Of a stretch of 64,000 nt of DNA, positions 1-11,975 are shown one piece after another. The stretch comes from Leptidea sinapis. Taxonomy: Eukaryota > Arthropoda > Insecta > Lepidoptera > Pieridae. Numbering within the stretch: the stretch's first letter is position 1; every line of letters starts with the position of its first letter. The position numbers and the translations under genes are program-made. The DNA is taken from assembly GCF_905404315.1 (NCBI RefSeq), contig NC_066273.1:13764001-13828000 (forward strand). The letters run 5' to 3'. The notes below the pieces were generated by a model, which was given only the letters and a program-made list of their open reading frames with translations, searched no databases and was not told the DNA's origin.

Positions 1-105
1 CAACACTGAAAGAATCATTCAAATCGGACCAGTAGTACCAGAGATTAGCGCGTTCAAACAAACAAACAAACAAACACTGCAGCTTTATAATATTAGTATA
101 GATTA
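1..105 (+). repeat. 3' end of short interspersed repeat (Polinton target family)
   Basis: The stretch matches the 3' part of the repeat at 21542-21772 and the repeat interrupted by the Polinton. It shares the 'gaaagaatcattcaaatcgg' type segment, an (AAAC)n run and the closing TATAATATTAGTATAGAT. It is cut by the window start. Confidence 0.7.
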
Positions 106-650
106 GTCTTCTTCAGGATAAGCGATATTTTTTATCCGATTCCCGGTAATGTCTTCGTGCCAAAGACTATTTATAGCTCGTGCTAATTCATTACTACGAC
201 ATTATCATTGTTTTAAGACGTTAAAAAGCAAAAATAAGTAATTGTTAGAAAAAAACTAAAGAACACGCTTTTTAAGAAATAAAACCAAAGTAAAATAGAA
301 AATATTTTTTGACAAGCACTAGCTAAGAATAGTACGGGTAAGTAACAAAAAAAAGTATTTTTGTTGTAAAGAAAGCATGGGGTGCTTGATGGCACTTTGC
401 TATAAATCTTTAATTTAAATATTGGTGAAAAAAAGAGTGATTTTTGAAGATATTAAAATACACCCCGTCTATTTTTTGTTTCACTTTCCTCGTGGACCCC
501 ATAATTTGCCGTCATATTATATTATATACAGACGACAGTTTCAAAAGACTAAAGTTATAAGTTCTTCACGGAAATCCTGAGCTCATGAACTTTTTGGACG
601 CGGTGAAACATAAACAAAATTTAAGTAAGCGTGAATATTTTACTTGCTTG
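106..650. other. AT-rich sequence, nothing recognised
   Basis: No convincing coding frame, RNA or repeat seen. Minus-strand open frames here are low-complexity Phe/Leu-rich translations of A-rich DNA. Confidence 0.5.
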
Positions 651-654
651 GCTT

Positions 655-1023
655 TCATCCATTTACACTTAAGCCGTTTGGAGCCACGCCGAATGGCGCT
701 AGTCGCAAACAGAAGACATGTTTAAAATTACAGGCACTCGCACATAGACTTAATGATCCCCTTGCGTCCCGAGTAACTCGATCGGAAGCATTTGGAAATA
801 CGCACGTTGAGCCGAGTAAGTCGATAGCTTCATCTACAGTCTTAAATGGTCGGCAACGCTCCTGTAATGCCTCTGGTGTTGCAAGAGAGTATGGGCGGTG
901 ATAATTACGTTTATGCTCCTCTTCCGGAATAAAAATAGATACAGGTTTGTGGCTCAACCTGAAAAACTTGGAGCCTCCTGAACCTCCATCCATGTCTTCG
1001 CACCCATTGCCATTTTCATCCAA
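655..1023 (-). other. Unrecognised 122-codon open frame containing a LINE-A scrap
   Basis: This stretch is higher in GC than its surroundings and is open on the minus strand, with an overlapping 85-codon plus-strand frame. About 836-905 reads on the plus strand as the last residues of the LINE-A protein (GRQRSCNASGVA), so at least that part is retroelement 3' end in the opposite sense to the longer ORF. The remainder is not recognised. It is more likely repeat-derived than a host exon, because no splice context or conserved domain is visible. Confidence 0.3.
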
Positions 1024-2591
1024 CGATCAAATCAAATGAAAATATATAGTGGTTGGTACATTAAATGGGTAGAAAATATGTGACGCCCTGCAAGCAATGT
1101 TTTATATAAAATAAAAAATTTATACATTTTACACATAATACAACTATTATTATTAGTATAACTATTTATTTCTATAACTAATTTTTACACTTAGTGTAAT
1201 TAAAAAAAAACGATTACGAGAGTTTATTGAAATGATATTATTATATATCATGTTGGTCTACCGACATTTATTTAAATTGGAAATATAAAGAAAGTCAAGA
1301 AATATAAAAACAATTGTACAATACATACAACGAATAATGAGTACTCTATGAGTTTCAAGATCTAACTTAAAGGGTCTTTGTTGGTAATTATATCAAGTTT
1401 CCTTCAAAACTAAGCACTAAGCTAACAAGACGCTTGAGTTCAACTTGCAACTTAAGTGCTTCAACGACGAACACTAATGGAAGTCAATGATTTTTTGTTT
1501 GCTTTATTAAAAGTTGAACTGAAAACACTCATATTATACGCTTTTATACATTCATATTATACACTCATATTATATTACGTTCAGAAGTAAGACTTCAATA
1601 TTTTAAATGTAATATTGTGTATAAATAATGAAATCATGAAAAATTTTTGAAAATGTTAAATGTTTATTTTGAAACACATAAATATACAAATAACTTATAA
1701 AGGAGACAAACAATAAACAAACAAAATCTGAAATAATACCGATACGTTACAAAAAAAGGGTTGTGTGGTTTTATGGAACCACGGTAAAAGTGGAACTTTT
1801 TTTTCACATTATAGACATTTAACTATTTTTGGAATAATATTCCATTAAGGGTATAAAAATCGCTTTATCAATCTTAATTTTTTACTTGGAAAATTGGAAT
1901 GATAATGGGAACTAATAAAAGTAGACTAAGTCTCCAACTAATATTTTTATTGAACTCTATGTCTTAGCCCTGGTAAAAAATATTGATCGAAAAGGATTAC
2001 ATGAAACACTGACAAAAACAAACAAAATAGCGTAGAATACACTACACGGTCAGCTGCTGCGAACTATAGGCGCCGCCCGACCATCACGCGACATGCAACA
2101 CACAGACGAAAAAGTTTGAGACGATGTTATAAAAGTTTCACTTTAAAAATGGTCCCAGCTCAGCATGTTTGCTAATGTGAAAACCAACGCTGGTCTTCCG
2201 TTGGGCCATTTGGTGACGTCACGCTAAATACAATTGTAAATAAAACAAAAGTTATTTTAACTAGTAAATTAACGTAACAAGAAATTAATACTTAACTAAA
2301 AAACTTATAAACTTATGTATAATTTATTTGTACTTGTATGATGTATACTCAATGGGCGCAATGGTGACTGTTGCATCTTATGTCAACTGTCAAGTTATAA
2401 TTTATGGCAAAAATGCAACTTCCTTTGTTTATTACAATAATACTTATAAAAAGAAATAAAGTACAACTACATGTTACTCTATAACTATACATATGTATAC
2501 ATATTGGTAAACACGACATACATTGATACCTAAGTAATAGACGACACTAGCACAATGGTAAACAAAAGTAATTAAAAACAATATATAATTA
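1024..2591. other. No gene recognised
   Basis: AT-rich with no long frames. About 2040-2215 is locally richer in GC but has no domain or repeat match within the window. Confidence 0.5.
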
Positions 2592-2958
2592 CTAGCTGAT
2601 ATGACAGACGTTGTTCTGTATATAATAAAAAAAAATACTGTTTATAGGAATTTGCCAATAATATTTCAAAACATTAAGAAATATTTCGTAGAAAATGCTC
2701 CCTGTTGTAATAATGAAATTGTTTCACAGCGGAACTGTCAAACCGTGCGTCACTAAATTCTCTCATAGAAAATATGTACATACAAAACAAATATTGAAAA
2801 TAAAAATAATTATGGGTCCCAAATCGAAATAAAAACTATCCTATCTTTCAAGTTGGACAAAACAGCACTCCATGAAATAATCCCCATTAAAATCCGTTCA
2901 TTAGTTTAGGAGTCCATCGTGGACACACAACGTGTCACGTAATTTATATCTATTAAGA
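2592..2958 (-). mobile_element. Non-autonomous Helitron-like element
   Basis: On the minus strand it begins TC (2958) and ends CTAG (2592) followed by T, the terminal pattern of Helitrons inserted between A and T. The body shares long blocks with the copy at 11569-11975, such as 'ggactcctaaactaatgaac' and 'aacgtctgtc'. There is no coding capacity, so it depended on Rep/helicase made elsewhere. The superfamily call rests on the ends. Confidence 0.6.
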
Positions 2959-2989
2959 TTTAAATTTACCTATTTAACTTCTTAAATCA

Positions 2990-3290
2990 CTTGGCGTTGC
3001 GTAGAGACGTCGCTTCATTGTGTGTCTTCTACCGCATCTAGCAAGGGGAGCGTTCCGAAGAGCTGTTTCACTTGATTCCTGCCGCCTAATTCCAACTTCG
3101 CAGAACACGCCACAAGTTAGGATATCATCCCCACCATCTGGATGTGTGGCGGTACTCCACGGTGCGGTTTTCAAGGAGCTTTCTTCCACGTACTACAAAG
3201 CTTTGGAATGAGCTTCCTTTTGCGGTGTTTCCGGGACCATACGACAAGGGTACCTTCAAAAAAATGCGCGTAAAAAAATATAGTTGCGAT
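2990..3290 (+). pseudogene. LINE-A fragment (reverse transcriptase C-terminus)
   Basis: Once two frame breaks are allowed for, the plus strand encodes the LINE-A C-terminal signature, including HHLDVWRYSTVRFSRSFLPR and LWNELPFAVFP. This matches the intact-looking C-terminal stretches at 14440-15400 and 62035-62480. It is a dead 5'-truncated copy of a jockey/CR1-like non-LTR retrotransposon; the exact clade is not determinable here. Confidence 0.65.
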
Positions 3291-3574
3291 TATACAATTT
3301 AAATAAAAATAGCAATATAAAACTGTTGAAAGAGAAAAAAAGAAACAGCTAAAAATACTTATTATTTCTTATTGTATGGGTTTTGTTATTTGTTTGAAAC
3401 AAAAGGTTTGATTTATTGTTAAGAATTTCTTATATTCTTTCTGAACTTGGACAAGGAATTATGATTAATGTCAATAGACGAGCTACAATTATTTAACAGT
3501 TTGCTCTTTCGATAAACTGGAGAACTTGTACCATATAAAAAAATAAGGGTATATTGGGGTGGAAGAAAGGTCCT

Positions 3575-3795
3575 TCAAAACCCCCATCTTTTTTTATGGA
3601 AGAGGTGGATGAATGCGCTTACCGGTCATCTGATGTGAAGGGATCACCGCCGAAACCATTCTCATGCAATACCAGAGGAATCACAGGAGCATTGTCGGCC
3701 TATTAGGAAGGTGTACGCGCTAAACTCTAGAGGAACGCCTCCCATGCAGATGGTGAGGATCTGGGATCAGGTCAAACAGCTCTCGAAATTGGCAT
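3575..3795 (-). pseudogene. LINE-A 3' fragment
   Basis: Antisense copy of the LINE-A 3' end. The 'accagaggaatcacaggagc' block and the flanking 'aaggtgtacgcgc' block match other copies at 7215-7420 and 62035-62480. Degenerate and truncated. Confidence 0.55.
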
Positions 3796-3846
3796 TCACT
3801 CAAGATTTAAGCCAAATTTTTATATGCAGCTATTGGGGTTTACTTT

Positions 3847-4308
3847 TTAACCGACTTCAAAAAGGAGGAGGTTATCAATTCGATCTGTATTTTTTTTATG
3901 TATGTACACCGATTACTCTGAGATTTTTGATCCGATTTACGTAATTTTCTATGCAGAATGGATGCCATTTGGTCCCATAAAAATTTTACATAGTTTGGCC
4001 CAGTGGTTTTCATTTTATAAATATTTTTTATGAAAATGTTTGTTTGCCTCGATGATATAATTGTTTTTTGTGTACGGCTTTTTTAGGAGTTTTCAATCAG
4101 GTTGATTATATATTATAATTATTAACTGACAATAAAAAGTAAAAAATAAACTACGTTTAGAAAAACCGACTTCAAAAACTGAAAAGTATCAAATAACTAA
4201 AAATTTAATTTAATACACGTTTACCTTTAATATTAATGAAATGATATTATTTATATGTGCTACCTATTGATAGGGGTTAAGTCAGTGCCAAGCCCTAAAC
4301 AAAATAAA
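3847..4308 (+). repeat. MITE-4 copy (CCGACTTC-ended repeat)
   Basis: Starts TTAACCGACTTC and has a second CCGACTTC block near 4166. The downstream 'aagccctaaacaaaataaaac' part recurs near 22840, and the whole resembles 22988-23356 on the other strand. No coding capacity; superfamily not assigned. Confidence 0.5.
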
Positions 4309-5047
4309 ACTTAAAAATATATACTTACAGCTTACTTACTGTAACAACATTAACACATTTATCAAATACTCTGTGGTTATAAAAAATAATTAGTTTAAGA
4401 TAAGACTTAGGCTGTTAATAAAATAACCAATTTGATTATAGGATCGCTACTAAAAATAATATTAAAATTGATTGTCAATTTCTAAATTATTTTCATGGGA
4501 AACACGTTAAAAATTTGCTGAAAACCTAACTAATAAATGATTTACAAGCACTTATTAGCCAAGCACATTAAAGAGCCATAAACCTAATAAACCAATCAGC
4601 TGCGTTCCAACTGACAGCAATATCTGAAGGAGGGAAGGGTATAAAGCGAACGGCCATTCATAAAACTAAACCCCGATCGATATTGGGCGCCCGAAACAAC
4701 CCCTGACGAACTGATTCCATCGCCTTACACCCACACCATTGCTGGATTAACTACTTCATATCCACAAAGCAAGGCGTCGTAAAGAGCAATGAATGAGACA
4801 TTTTATGGAATGGATTTCAGAAGTAAATATGTTCCCACGAAGTTTCTTGAACGGGGAGTTCGGACTGGGCTAACATAAAAATAGCTATTTGGGAAACCTT
4901 TGGTGTTCAATTTGGAAGGGAAGATTTTATTTATTTTTACTTTGGTTGTATTGGGGAAGTTTACTCTATTTGTTATTTTCACAGTTGAGGATATACTAAC
5001 AGCTTACCAAATTGCTATTATCGGGTTCTTTATGCGCCATCCATCCA
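4309..5047. other. No gene recognised
   Basis: Moderately AT-rich and unrecognised. Around 4560-4760 the composition is more even, but no open frame or shared repeat is evident. Confidence 0.5.
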
Positions 5048-5224
5048 TTACACATTATTGTGTTTCGGTCTGATGGGCGCCGTAGCTAGTAAAGTTACTG
5101 GGCAAACCAGACTTAACATCTTAAGTCTCAAGGTGACGTGCACTGAATTGTAATGGGCAGGTCGTATCAATTATCATCAGCTGAACGTCCTGCCCGTTTC
5201 GTCCCTTATTTTCATTAAAAAAAA
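5048..5224 (+). repeat. SR-B interspersed repeat, 5'-truncated
   Basis: Contains the family blocks 'tgtttcggtctgatgggcgc', 'agttactgggcaaac', 'gtatcaattatcatcagctg' and 'tcgtcccttattttcat' followed by an A-run. The same blocks occur at 34014, 35270, 38240 and 60980. A SINE or LINE-3'-end origin is likely because of the A-rich end. Confidence 0.6.
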
Positions 5225-5234
5225 AAATAAAGCA

Positions 5235-5645
5235 TTATTTGAAATTTGCAAAAGTGAAGGAAATAGTGACTGACAATCCTCATTCAAGTTTGAGAGAGAT
5301 AGCCACTGAATTTTCTGTGTCACAAAAGTCGATCCAAATCGTTTAAATTAATCACTTGGATATGAAACAGGTTGCCGTGTTTTGTGGTTTGTCCCAAAAG
5401 ACCTGAATTTTCTTAATTGTATAAGAGTCGCTGAGAAAATGTTAGAACGAGTCATGATTTTACGAGTTTGAGATGCAAACTAGTGAACAAGCTTCGCAGT
5501 GGCCCCTAGTAACCGAAACCAAAAAAACTACGCAAAAATCGATCATATGATGATGATGAATGAATTTTTGACCGAGAATGAATGAATTTATTGATTACAA
5601 TAGATATGGCTCCAGGCGACTTCTTTCTTTTGATACAAATTAAAT
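5235..5645 (+). pseudogene. Degenerate mariner transposase, internally deleted
   Basis: Plus-strand frames with stops and shifts show mariner-like stretches. There is a helix-turn-helix region around SLREIATEFSVSQKSIQ, then a MLERV block, then DMAPGDFFLL near 5610, which corresponds to the mariner DMAPCDFFLF region that carries the last catalytic Asp. The central catalytic part is missing, so it cannot encode transposase. It is a different lineage from the mariner at 13620-14340. Confidence 0.6.
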
Positions 5646-5649
5646 TTGT

Positions 5650-5975
5650 AACCATTTATGAGCGATGCCGGACTCGAACACGCGACCTTTCGCGTTCAAC
5701 CGAGCACGACACGCCACAAGTTAGCATATCATCCCTACCATCTGGATCCTCCACAGTGCGGTTTTCAAGGAGCTTTCTTCCACGTACTACGACACTGTGG
5801 AATGAACTTCCATGTGCGGTGTTTCCGGGACGATACGACATGGGTACCTTCTAAAAAAGCGTGTACACCTTCCGGCAACGCTCCTGTGATTCCTCTGGTT
5901 TTGCAAGAGAAAGTGGGCGGCGGTGACCCGTACGCTCGTTCGTCTTCCTTTTCCATAAAAAAAAGTTTAAAATTT
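5650..5975 (+). pseudogene. LINE-A fragment joined to a tRNA-like scrap
   Basis: About 5655-5700 looks like an antisense tRNA-type B box ('ccggactcgaacacgcgacc'). From about 5700 the plus strand carries the LINE-A C-terminus and 3' end, with an 'aaaaaaaag' tail at 5958. It carries frame breaks; non-functional. Confidence 0.55.
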
Positions 5976-6294
5976 GTATTAATAATATTTTTATAACATC
6001 ATTTTGACATGTTTATGCAAATAAAACTAAGACTTTTTTTGACTTCGCGATAAGAACAAAACTCAATACCGGATAAAGCGCAATTTTTTTTATGACTAAG
6101 TTATTCGTTGGCGTAAGTATATTGTTTCTGAAGGAGCATAGTTTGAAGACGATAAAATAATTAAGATTTTCTGTGTTATTAGTGTTTTCCCGGTATTATT
6201 TTGACAGAGCAGTAGTACCTATATGCTTTTACAATATGATTCCAGAATATGTATTAAACAAATTTGTTACGAATTTCAAAGGAATTGCTAACAT
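5976..6294. other. No gene recognised
   Basis: AT-rich, no feature seen. Confidence 0.5.
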
Positions 6295-6385
6295 ATGTTG
6301 ATTTGGTAAAGGTTACTTAAGTATAAATTAATTTCTCAATGATACCACGAATTGGGAATGGAGTAACCGCCCACGAGCAATATTT
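6295..6385 (+). repeat. LINE-C fragment
   Basis: Short match to the C-terminal coding end of LINE-C: 'gataccacgaattgggaatg' here against 'gataccacagattgggaatg' at 63280. Confidence 0.5.
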
Positions 6386-6478
6386 ATTTTATGAAGAGTA
6401 GGACAAACGAGCGTACGGAACACCAGAAGCATAGTAGACGTCATATGTAACCAGAGGTGTCCAATACTAAATGCCTAA

Positions 6479-6787
6479 CGGCCGTACCCAATATACTATC
6501 TACAGATAGAGATAAATTACTACCTTCTACTGTCAGTAATTAGCTGTCAATAATCTGAAGCTGTCCCAATATACCCGATAAGTCATTCTTTTCGCCTTAT
6601 ATTGGGACGCGTGGACTGCAATTTCCATACAAACTTCTATCGCTGGCTATACGTTATCCCATTGGCAGACAGCGTGTACGGATAAGGTGATTTACCGTCG
6701 ATAAGTTTATTAGGACAGAAAAGTCAACGATAGCTACGCTTTCTATCTGAAGTAGGCCACAACTGGACTGAATATTGGGAACGGCCG
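6479..6787 (+). mobile_element. MITE-1 copy 1
   Basis: A ~309-bp element with inverted ends CGGCCGTACCCAATAT and ATATTGGGAACGGCCG, flanked by TAA and TTA. Three related copies lie at 16512, 27945 and 44504. The TWA-type flanks suggest PIF/Harbinger mobilisation, but this is inference. No coding capacity. Confidence 0.75.
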
Positions 6788-7214
6788 TTACACAGGTATG
6801 TCAAAAAAGAATATGTAAATTAATAAGTTATGAAGTACATACTTTTTTAGCCCTAACCTTAGGTAGGTATATACCTACCTAGATATATAGTTGTATGGAG
6901 CTGTGAAGATGCAGACCCATATAGATAAAATAATATATTATTTATTCCACAAGTTTTCAAATAAAATGTAAGTAAAACTTTTTACTACTAAGGTGCTATA
7001 AAATTAAGTTGACGTCTTGCCAAAAAGAAAGCTTTCAAGTTTAATGGATTGATAAACCTATTTATATACGAGTATATAGTTAGTATATAAGTATGAATGT
7101 AACATGTTTATGGCGTTTTTGCGAAATATTTAAATACTATAAGACAAGTCAACTGAGAAAAAAATTTTAATAGGTGGTGACTCCTACTTATAATCATAAC
7201 AGTACAATAAGCAA
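6788..7214. other. No gene recognised
   Basis: AT-rich, with short repeats of 'taggtatatacctacct' type near 6860; nothing coding. Confidence 0.45.
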
Positions 7215-7420
7215 AAAAATAAATGAATGAACTTCCTTGTGCGGTGTTTCCGGGACGATACGACATGGGTACCTTCAAAAAAAGCGCGTACACCTTCCTT
7301 AAAGGCCGGCAACGCTCTTGTGATTCCTCTGGTGTTGCAAGAGATTGTGGGCGGCGGTGATCACTTAACAACAGGTGACCCGTACGCTCTTTTGTCCTCC
7401 TATTCCATAAAAAAAATATA
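7215..7420 (+). pseudogene. LINE-A 3' fragment
   Basis: Begins at MNFLVRCFRDD-type sequence (a frame variant of LWNELPCAVFPGRYD) and runs through the family 3' end, 'gtgggcggcggtgatcactt', to an A-run at 7409. It overlaps LINE-A at 37013-37200 almost base for base. Confidence 0.6.
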
Positions 7421-7579
7421 TAACTACTTAATATAAAATAATAACGACCGACTCTTGGAGGTCCAAGAAAATTGGTAGGTAACAAATTTACCTAGTCTTG
7501 CCATAAATACTGAAACAAAGAAAAAACAATTTTCTATTGCAAATAACATTTATTACTTTTACAGTGTGTTAGTTTAATA

Positions 7580-7860
7580 TATAACAATTTAAAATATAAA
7601 AGCTTATTCGAAGTGGTCTCCATTAGCTGCAATACAGTCCTTTAAACGTTGAGGCCAGTTATCAATAGAAGCACGCACTCTCTCCATGGGAAAATTCTTC
7701 ACTGCCAATCGTACGGATAGTTTTAGGGACTCCAAATTATCATGGCATTTAGAGCAAGCCGTACTCTCTAAAACTGACCATAGTTCATAATCTAGTGGAT
7801 TAAGTTTGGGACTAGAGGACGGCCAGTTTTTAGCTCTAATGAAGTCCAAAACGTGTAAAA
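7580..7860 (-). pseudogene. Mariner (maT-like) transposase C-terminal fragment
   Basis: The minus-strand 81-codon frame contains SPKLNPLDYELWSVLE, then SLKLSVRLAVKNFP, then IDNWPQRLKDCIAANGDHFE. This is the usual C-terminus of Tc1/mariner transposases, with the last catalytic Asp in NPLD and the final GxHFE. Everything upstream of the last catalytic motif is absent, so it is a relic. The NPLDY form points to a maT-type rather than a DD34D mariner, but that is tentative. Confidence 0.7.
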
Positions 7861-7879
7861 ATGTAAGTATTCGGGAATA

Positions 7880-8370
7880 ATGTAGTCTAAAGCCATCGGA
7901 AATGTGTAATTAAAGTTAATGAATTAAAAAAAAACAAAAACGTATTTCTGAATGATTTTATAATGTGTAGTAATAAAATAATAAGGATTACAGTACCGCT
8001 TTAAAAATTATTTTTTTTTTCGATATTTTTAAATGGATATAGTATGTTATCCATATATATAGATAGGCATATGTCATCGTGGAGTTTTCTCTAGAATTAT
8101 AAGAATAAAACTCCAGCATACATTATTTTGTTATATCTCAAAGGACTTAGACAGCATTTTCGTTGGAAGCTCCCAGACGGCTTACCTTTTTCGACACCTC
8201 CAACAAAAATATCGTTAATGTACACAAAAACTTAACAAATTATAAAAATATTCTTCTTCGAGAACCACGATATCCATTGGGGAAAACAGCATGAAAATCG
8301 GTGCTGTACCTAGTTGTTAAGGTTATCGCTAACAGACAGATAGAAGCAGTGGAGGACTGTTTTATAATAA
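7880..8370 (+). repeat. Long interspersed repeat, copy 1
   Basis: Its blocks match, in inverted orientation, 62750-62905 plus 63545-63905. Examples are 'acgtatttctgaatgatttt', 'agttatccat' and 'gcatgaaaatcggtgctgta' ending in a 'gcagtggaggactgttttata' type segment. The copies align end to end except for the LINE-C inserted in the other one. No coding capacity. Confidence 0.65.
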
Positions 8371-8692
8371 TATGTAGTGAAGAGTCTACAATCTACACAG
8401 GCATTTTCCAAGCCTGCTCTAATATTTTCTGGCAGTAGTAATAATTTCCTAAGAGTGACATAATCATTCTGGTTTCATTTTCAGAACGCCTTCTTACCAC
8501 ACGCTGTTTTTGAAGAAACCTAGGTATCTCCTATTTTAATATCAAATTAAAACAGGCATAGTAGGGGCTGGCTGCTAGTCTTCATATAGTATTATACCAA
8601 CCGGTCAGCTTCAGCCCAATGGGCACTATCTTGATGATGTTAATGAAGTACAGAGCTGAAGCGTCAACTGGAGTGTGTGGAGCATATAGTGT
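8371..8692. other. No gene recognised
   Basis: Nothing recognised. Confidence 0.45.
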
Positions 8693-9237
8693 TAGGCCGG
8701 CTCCACATCGCGGCGCGAAGTTCGCGAGATCCGCGAACCGCGAGTTTGTGTGCGGATGTTTTCCGATGTGCCGACTCTTTTACACTTGGCCGTAAATCAC
8801 AGCCACTATTTACGGGTTTGACTATAGAAATAAAAAAAAACATATTACTTTAGATTTCTGTAAGTGTGACGTGACATGTATAGTTTAAACGTTTGAACTA
8901 TCCACAACAAGTTACAAAATCTAAGTATTTATATCATAATGTTGAATTTGGCTCTCATTTGACATTTATGTTTTTGATGGGATAGTTCATACATGCGTCT
9001 TATCCATAGAAATCTAAATAAGTATGGTTTTATTTAGGTTTCGTGATTTACGGGCAAGTGTCGAGCGGGCTTATCGGGAAATACATACAGTAATGGGCGA
9101 ACGTGAGACCGTGAAACCATCCATAATCACAGCCATGACCTGTGATTATGGATGCTTCGCAAATCACAGTTTTCGCGACCCGTTTTACGCGAAATCTATC
9201 CGCATTCGATATTCTAGGCACATGTAGATCCGGCTTA
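8693..9237. mobile_element. Putative MITE with GGCCGG ends and central hairpin
   Basis: The left end, GGCCGGCTCCACAT, is preceded by TTA. The right end, ATGTAGATCCGGC, is followed by TTA. The ends are imperfect inverted repeats with a possible TTA target duplication. A 15-bp perfect stem with a 7-nt loop lies at 9118-9154. Short open frames inside are artefacts of the palindrome. Confidence 0.45.
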
Positions 9238-10483
9238 ATGCGCGACCCACGAACATACTTGCCAAGGTCGTGTAAACTCCCTCTTACTTCACCTAGTGAT
9301 GATAAACCTCGCCGTACACTCAACTCTCTGATTATAGTATAAATTCTCCTTTTCTTCTGTCACAGCAGTGCACTTTTAGTCGTGTATCATCTGTACCATT
9401 GCAATTAAAGCGTATTAGACATTTTGAAGATACGTTTAGAGTTATGCCTTACAGCGTTATGACTCAGGCCATTTTGTTACAAGTTTAATAAAAACATTAA
9501 ATAATAGGAAAGAATCCTATTCAATAGCCTATGACTGTCCTTAGAAAAACTTCAAGCATCTATATTATTAAAAATTATTTTTTATTTGAGTCACTTTACT
9601 TTTGCGTGTAATAAGATATTCGCAAATTCAAACTCAGTAAGTCTAAAGTGTTATTTATTAATATTATAATTAATGCACTGCTTGCATTTCTTAGTCAACT
9701 GTTATAGGTAATTTATTTTGTTGTGTTCCATTGATGCAATTACGAATTTTATCATAAAAAAAATATAATTCCCTAATGTATTTACACAAACAGTGAATTA
9801 GAGCTCTAACGGTTGACGCTTTCTCTATGAAATAATACAGATTATTTTGCGTTTCCAAAAAATATTTGGTTAATTATTACTGTAAATACTTTTAACCTTG
9901 GAAACGATTATACTAGAAAGATAAATAAATAAGAAATATAAAAATCACACCACCTAACACACTAATTTTTTGTACTATATTTATCGTGATACACTTTGTG
10001 GTTTTGAGTTTTTCGAACAGGAGATTCAGTTAATGGCTCATGGTTTAACTAAATTAAAAAAAAAAGAGTTTGAGTGATGTGATGTGATGATCATATAGAT
10101 CACAAAAATTGCGGCAATAATTACCACCCAAATTAATATTAATTATAGCAAAGATTAATTAATTAACTTAATTTGATTTGTACATTACTATTTTAAATGA
10201 TATTTATATTGTTAAGCTTCAGTGAGCGATGGGCTTTATTCACTCGGAAACACTTACTGTTACAAGGGCACACAAAAACCGGAGTTATAATTTTCATGCT
10301 GGCAACTTCGTTTTGATTCAGATATTACAACTTCAATTCAGTTCGTTCAGTGCATTTTTTTTGATTTTTATGTTAAAGGGATATTATTTAACGGAATTTG
10401 GGAGTTTTTATGACAAATAAAATGATATTTAAATCTTTTAATGTTGTAATTATTATATACGTTTTTTTATCAGTTTTTTTTAT
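9238..10483. other. AT-rich, no gene recognised
   Basis: No coding frame or repeat match seen. Confidence 0.5.
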
Positions 10484-10545
10484 CAGCCTAGCTTTCCAAC
10501 GTGGAATTGCTGCCAGTATTCTTGGTACGCTTCCCCATAATAATA
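10484..10545 (+). repeat. Fragment of retroelement with GTLP C-terminus
   Basis: Plus strand encodes SLAFQRGIAASILGTLP, matching SLAIQRGNVASFMGTLP of the 24376-25095 copy. This is the last ~20 codons of that family. Confidence 0.6.
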
Positions 10546-10837
10546 GTTTTAATTTTATGTAAGTAGTCATAGTATTATTATCTATTAAATTGATATTAAT
10601 TTTGTATCGCTCAATTGCGTTTAAGGCATTCTGTGTACCGAAAACTATATTATATCTTATTTTAGCCACGGTAATCTTTGGATGTGTAGTAATACAAAAT
10701 GGCTAATTCCAAGATGTCGCCGTGGAATGGATATAAATAACATAGACTTATAATGTACTAGCGCTTAGACAAACAAAAGGTGCGAGAGAGATGAATGTAA
10801 CGGAGATACAGCAAGAGAGAAAAGGAAAGAGAATCTA

Positions 10838-11298
10838 TTGTTACTGTTACCGATAAACCGCAAACAAGGTGTTTTTAGACAAGTTTTGTGGTGAAAATAT
10901 AGCACTTGGAGCTATGAACACTAGTTTATCATGTTACACATACCCTTAAATCTTATTTGTGGGTTGCTAATTTTTGCTGTTGGTTATAGTTAACACTCCA
11001 GTGCTATTTTAATCTACCACTTTTCTTTGCAGTTAAACAAGTTTTTTCTCGGCATTTGTTTAGTACGACTCTCAGAAAAGTTATTCTTATAGCTTGTCCT
11101 TTTTTTGTGTAGGTACATTTATTTAGATAAGTAATCAATAGTGAGAATTGTAAGTATATAAACTGTTTGCGCCTGTTAAAATATTACGTTTTCTACGCAA
11201 GAATTTCGAAAATATTTATATGCCATTTTATATAGATGGCGGGCCGACAGCCGTGAGCTCATATCGCTCAAGGTCGCTGGCGTTTAGTGCCGCCTTAA
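10838..11298 (+). mobile_element. MITE-2 (TTAA-flanked) copy 1
   Basis: Shares its whole body with 25307-25732 and 29314-29782, for example 'caaacaaggtgtttttagac' and 'gatggcgggccg'. The right end is GCCGCCTTAA. The left end is decayed. TTAA flanks suggest piggyBac-type mobilisation; no coding capacity. Confidence 0.65.
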
Positions 11299-11568
11299 GT
11301 CCACCATAACGACGAATTAGGAAAAACTAAGACTATAAGCCCAAAGAAAAGGAGATCAACCATTATCGAGGAGATCATTCCTTCGAGGACGTCATCACAA
11401 CAGCTGCTGTTCGACGCCTTAAAATTCGTGTAATACACTGGCCGCTGTTACCTCTAGCTGTCACACATCTAAAAATGCGTTCCGTTTGTTTAACCATATG
11501 AGTTATTAAGTCCGCATTTCGCATAAATCATATATCGATTTCCACTTACTTCGCTCCAATAAAACTAA

Positions 11569-11975
11569 TCTTAATATATATAAATTACGTGACACGTTGT
11601 TTGTCTGCAATGGACTCCTAAACTAATGAACGGATTTTAATGTCAACTTCATGGAGTGCAGTTTAGTCCAACTTGAGAGATAGGATAGTTTTTATTTCGA
11701 TTTGAGACCCATAATTATTTTTAATTACAATATTTGTTTTGTATGGACATATTTTCTATGAGAGAATTAATTGACGCACGGTTTGACAGTTCTGCTGTGA
11801 AACAATTTCATTATAGTTAACAACAGGGAGCAATGACGTTCTATACATAATATAGAATGTCATTGACAGGGAATATATTTTACAAAATAATTCTTGGTGT
11901 TATGAAATATTATTGACAACATAAAAAATCAGAATTTTTTAATATGCACAGAACAACGTCTGTCGAGTCAGCTAG
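11569..11975 (+). mobile_element. Non-autonomous Helitron-like element
   Basis: Begins TC after A and ends GTCAGCTAG before T, 407 bp. Homologous along its length to 2592-2958 (inverted) and at its 5' end to 36273-36385. The internal 'gaacaacgtctgtcgagtca' also closes the copy at 24125-24302. Confidence 0.65.

Noticed and set aside
9048..9323. 91-aa minus-strand ORF
   Set aside because: It crosses the hairpin and the right end of the GGCCGG-ended element, and the open frames on both strands result from the palindrome.
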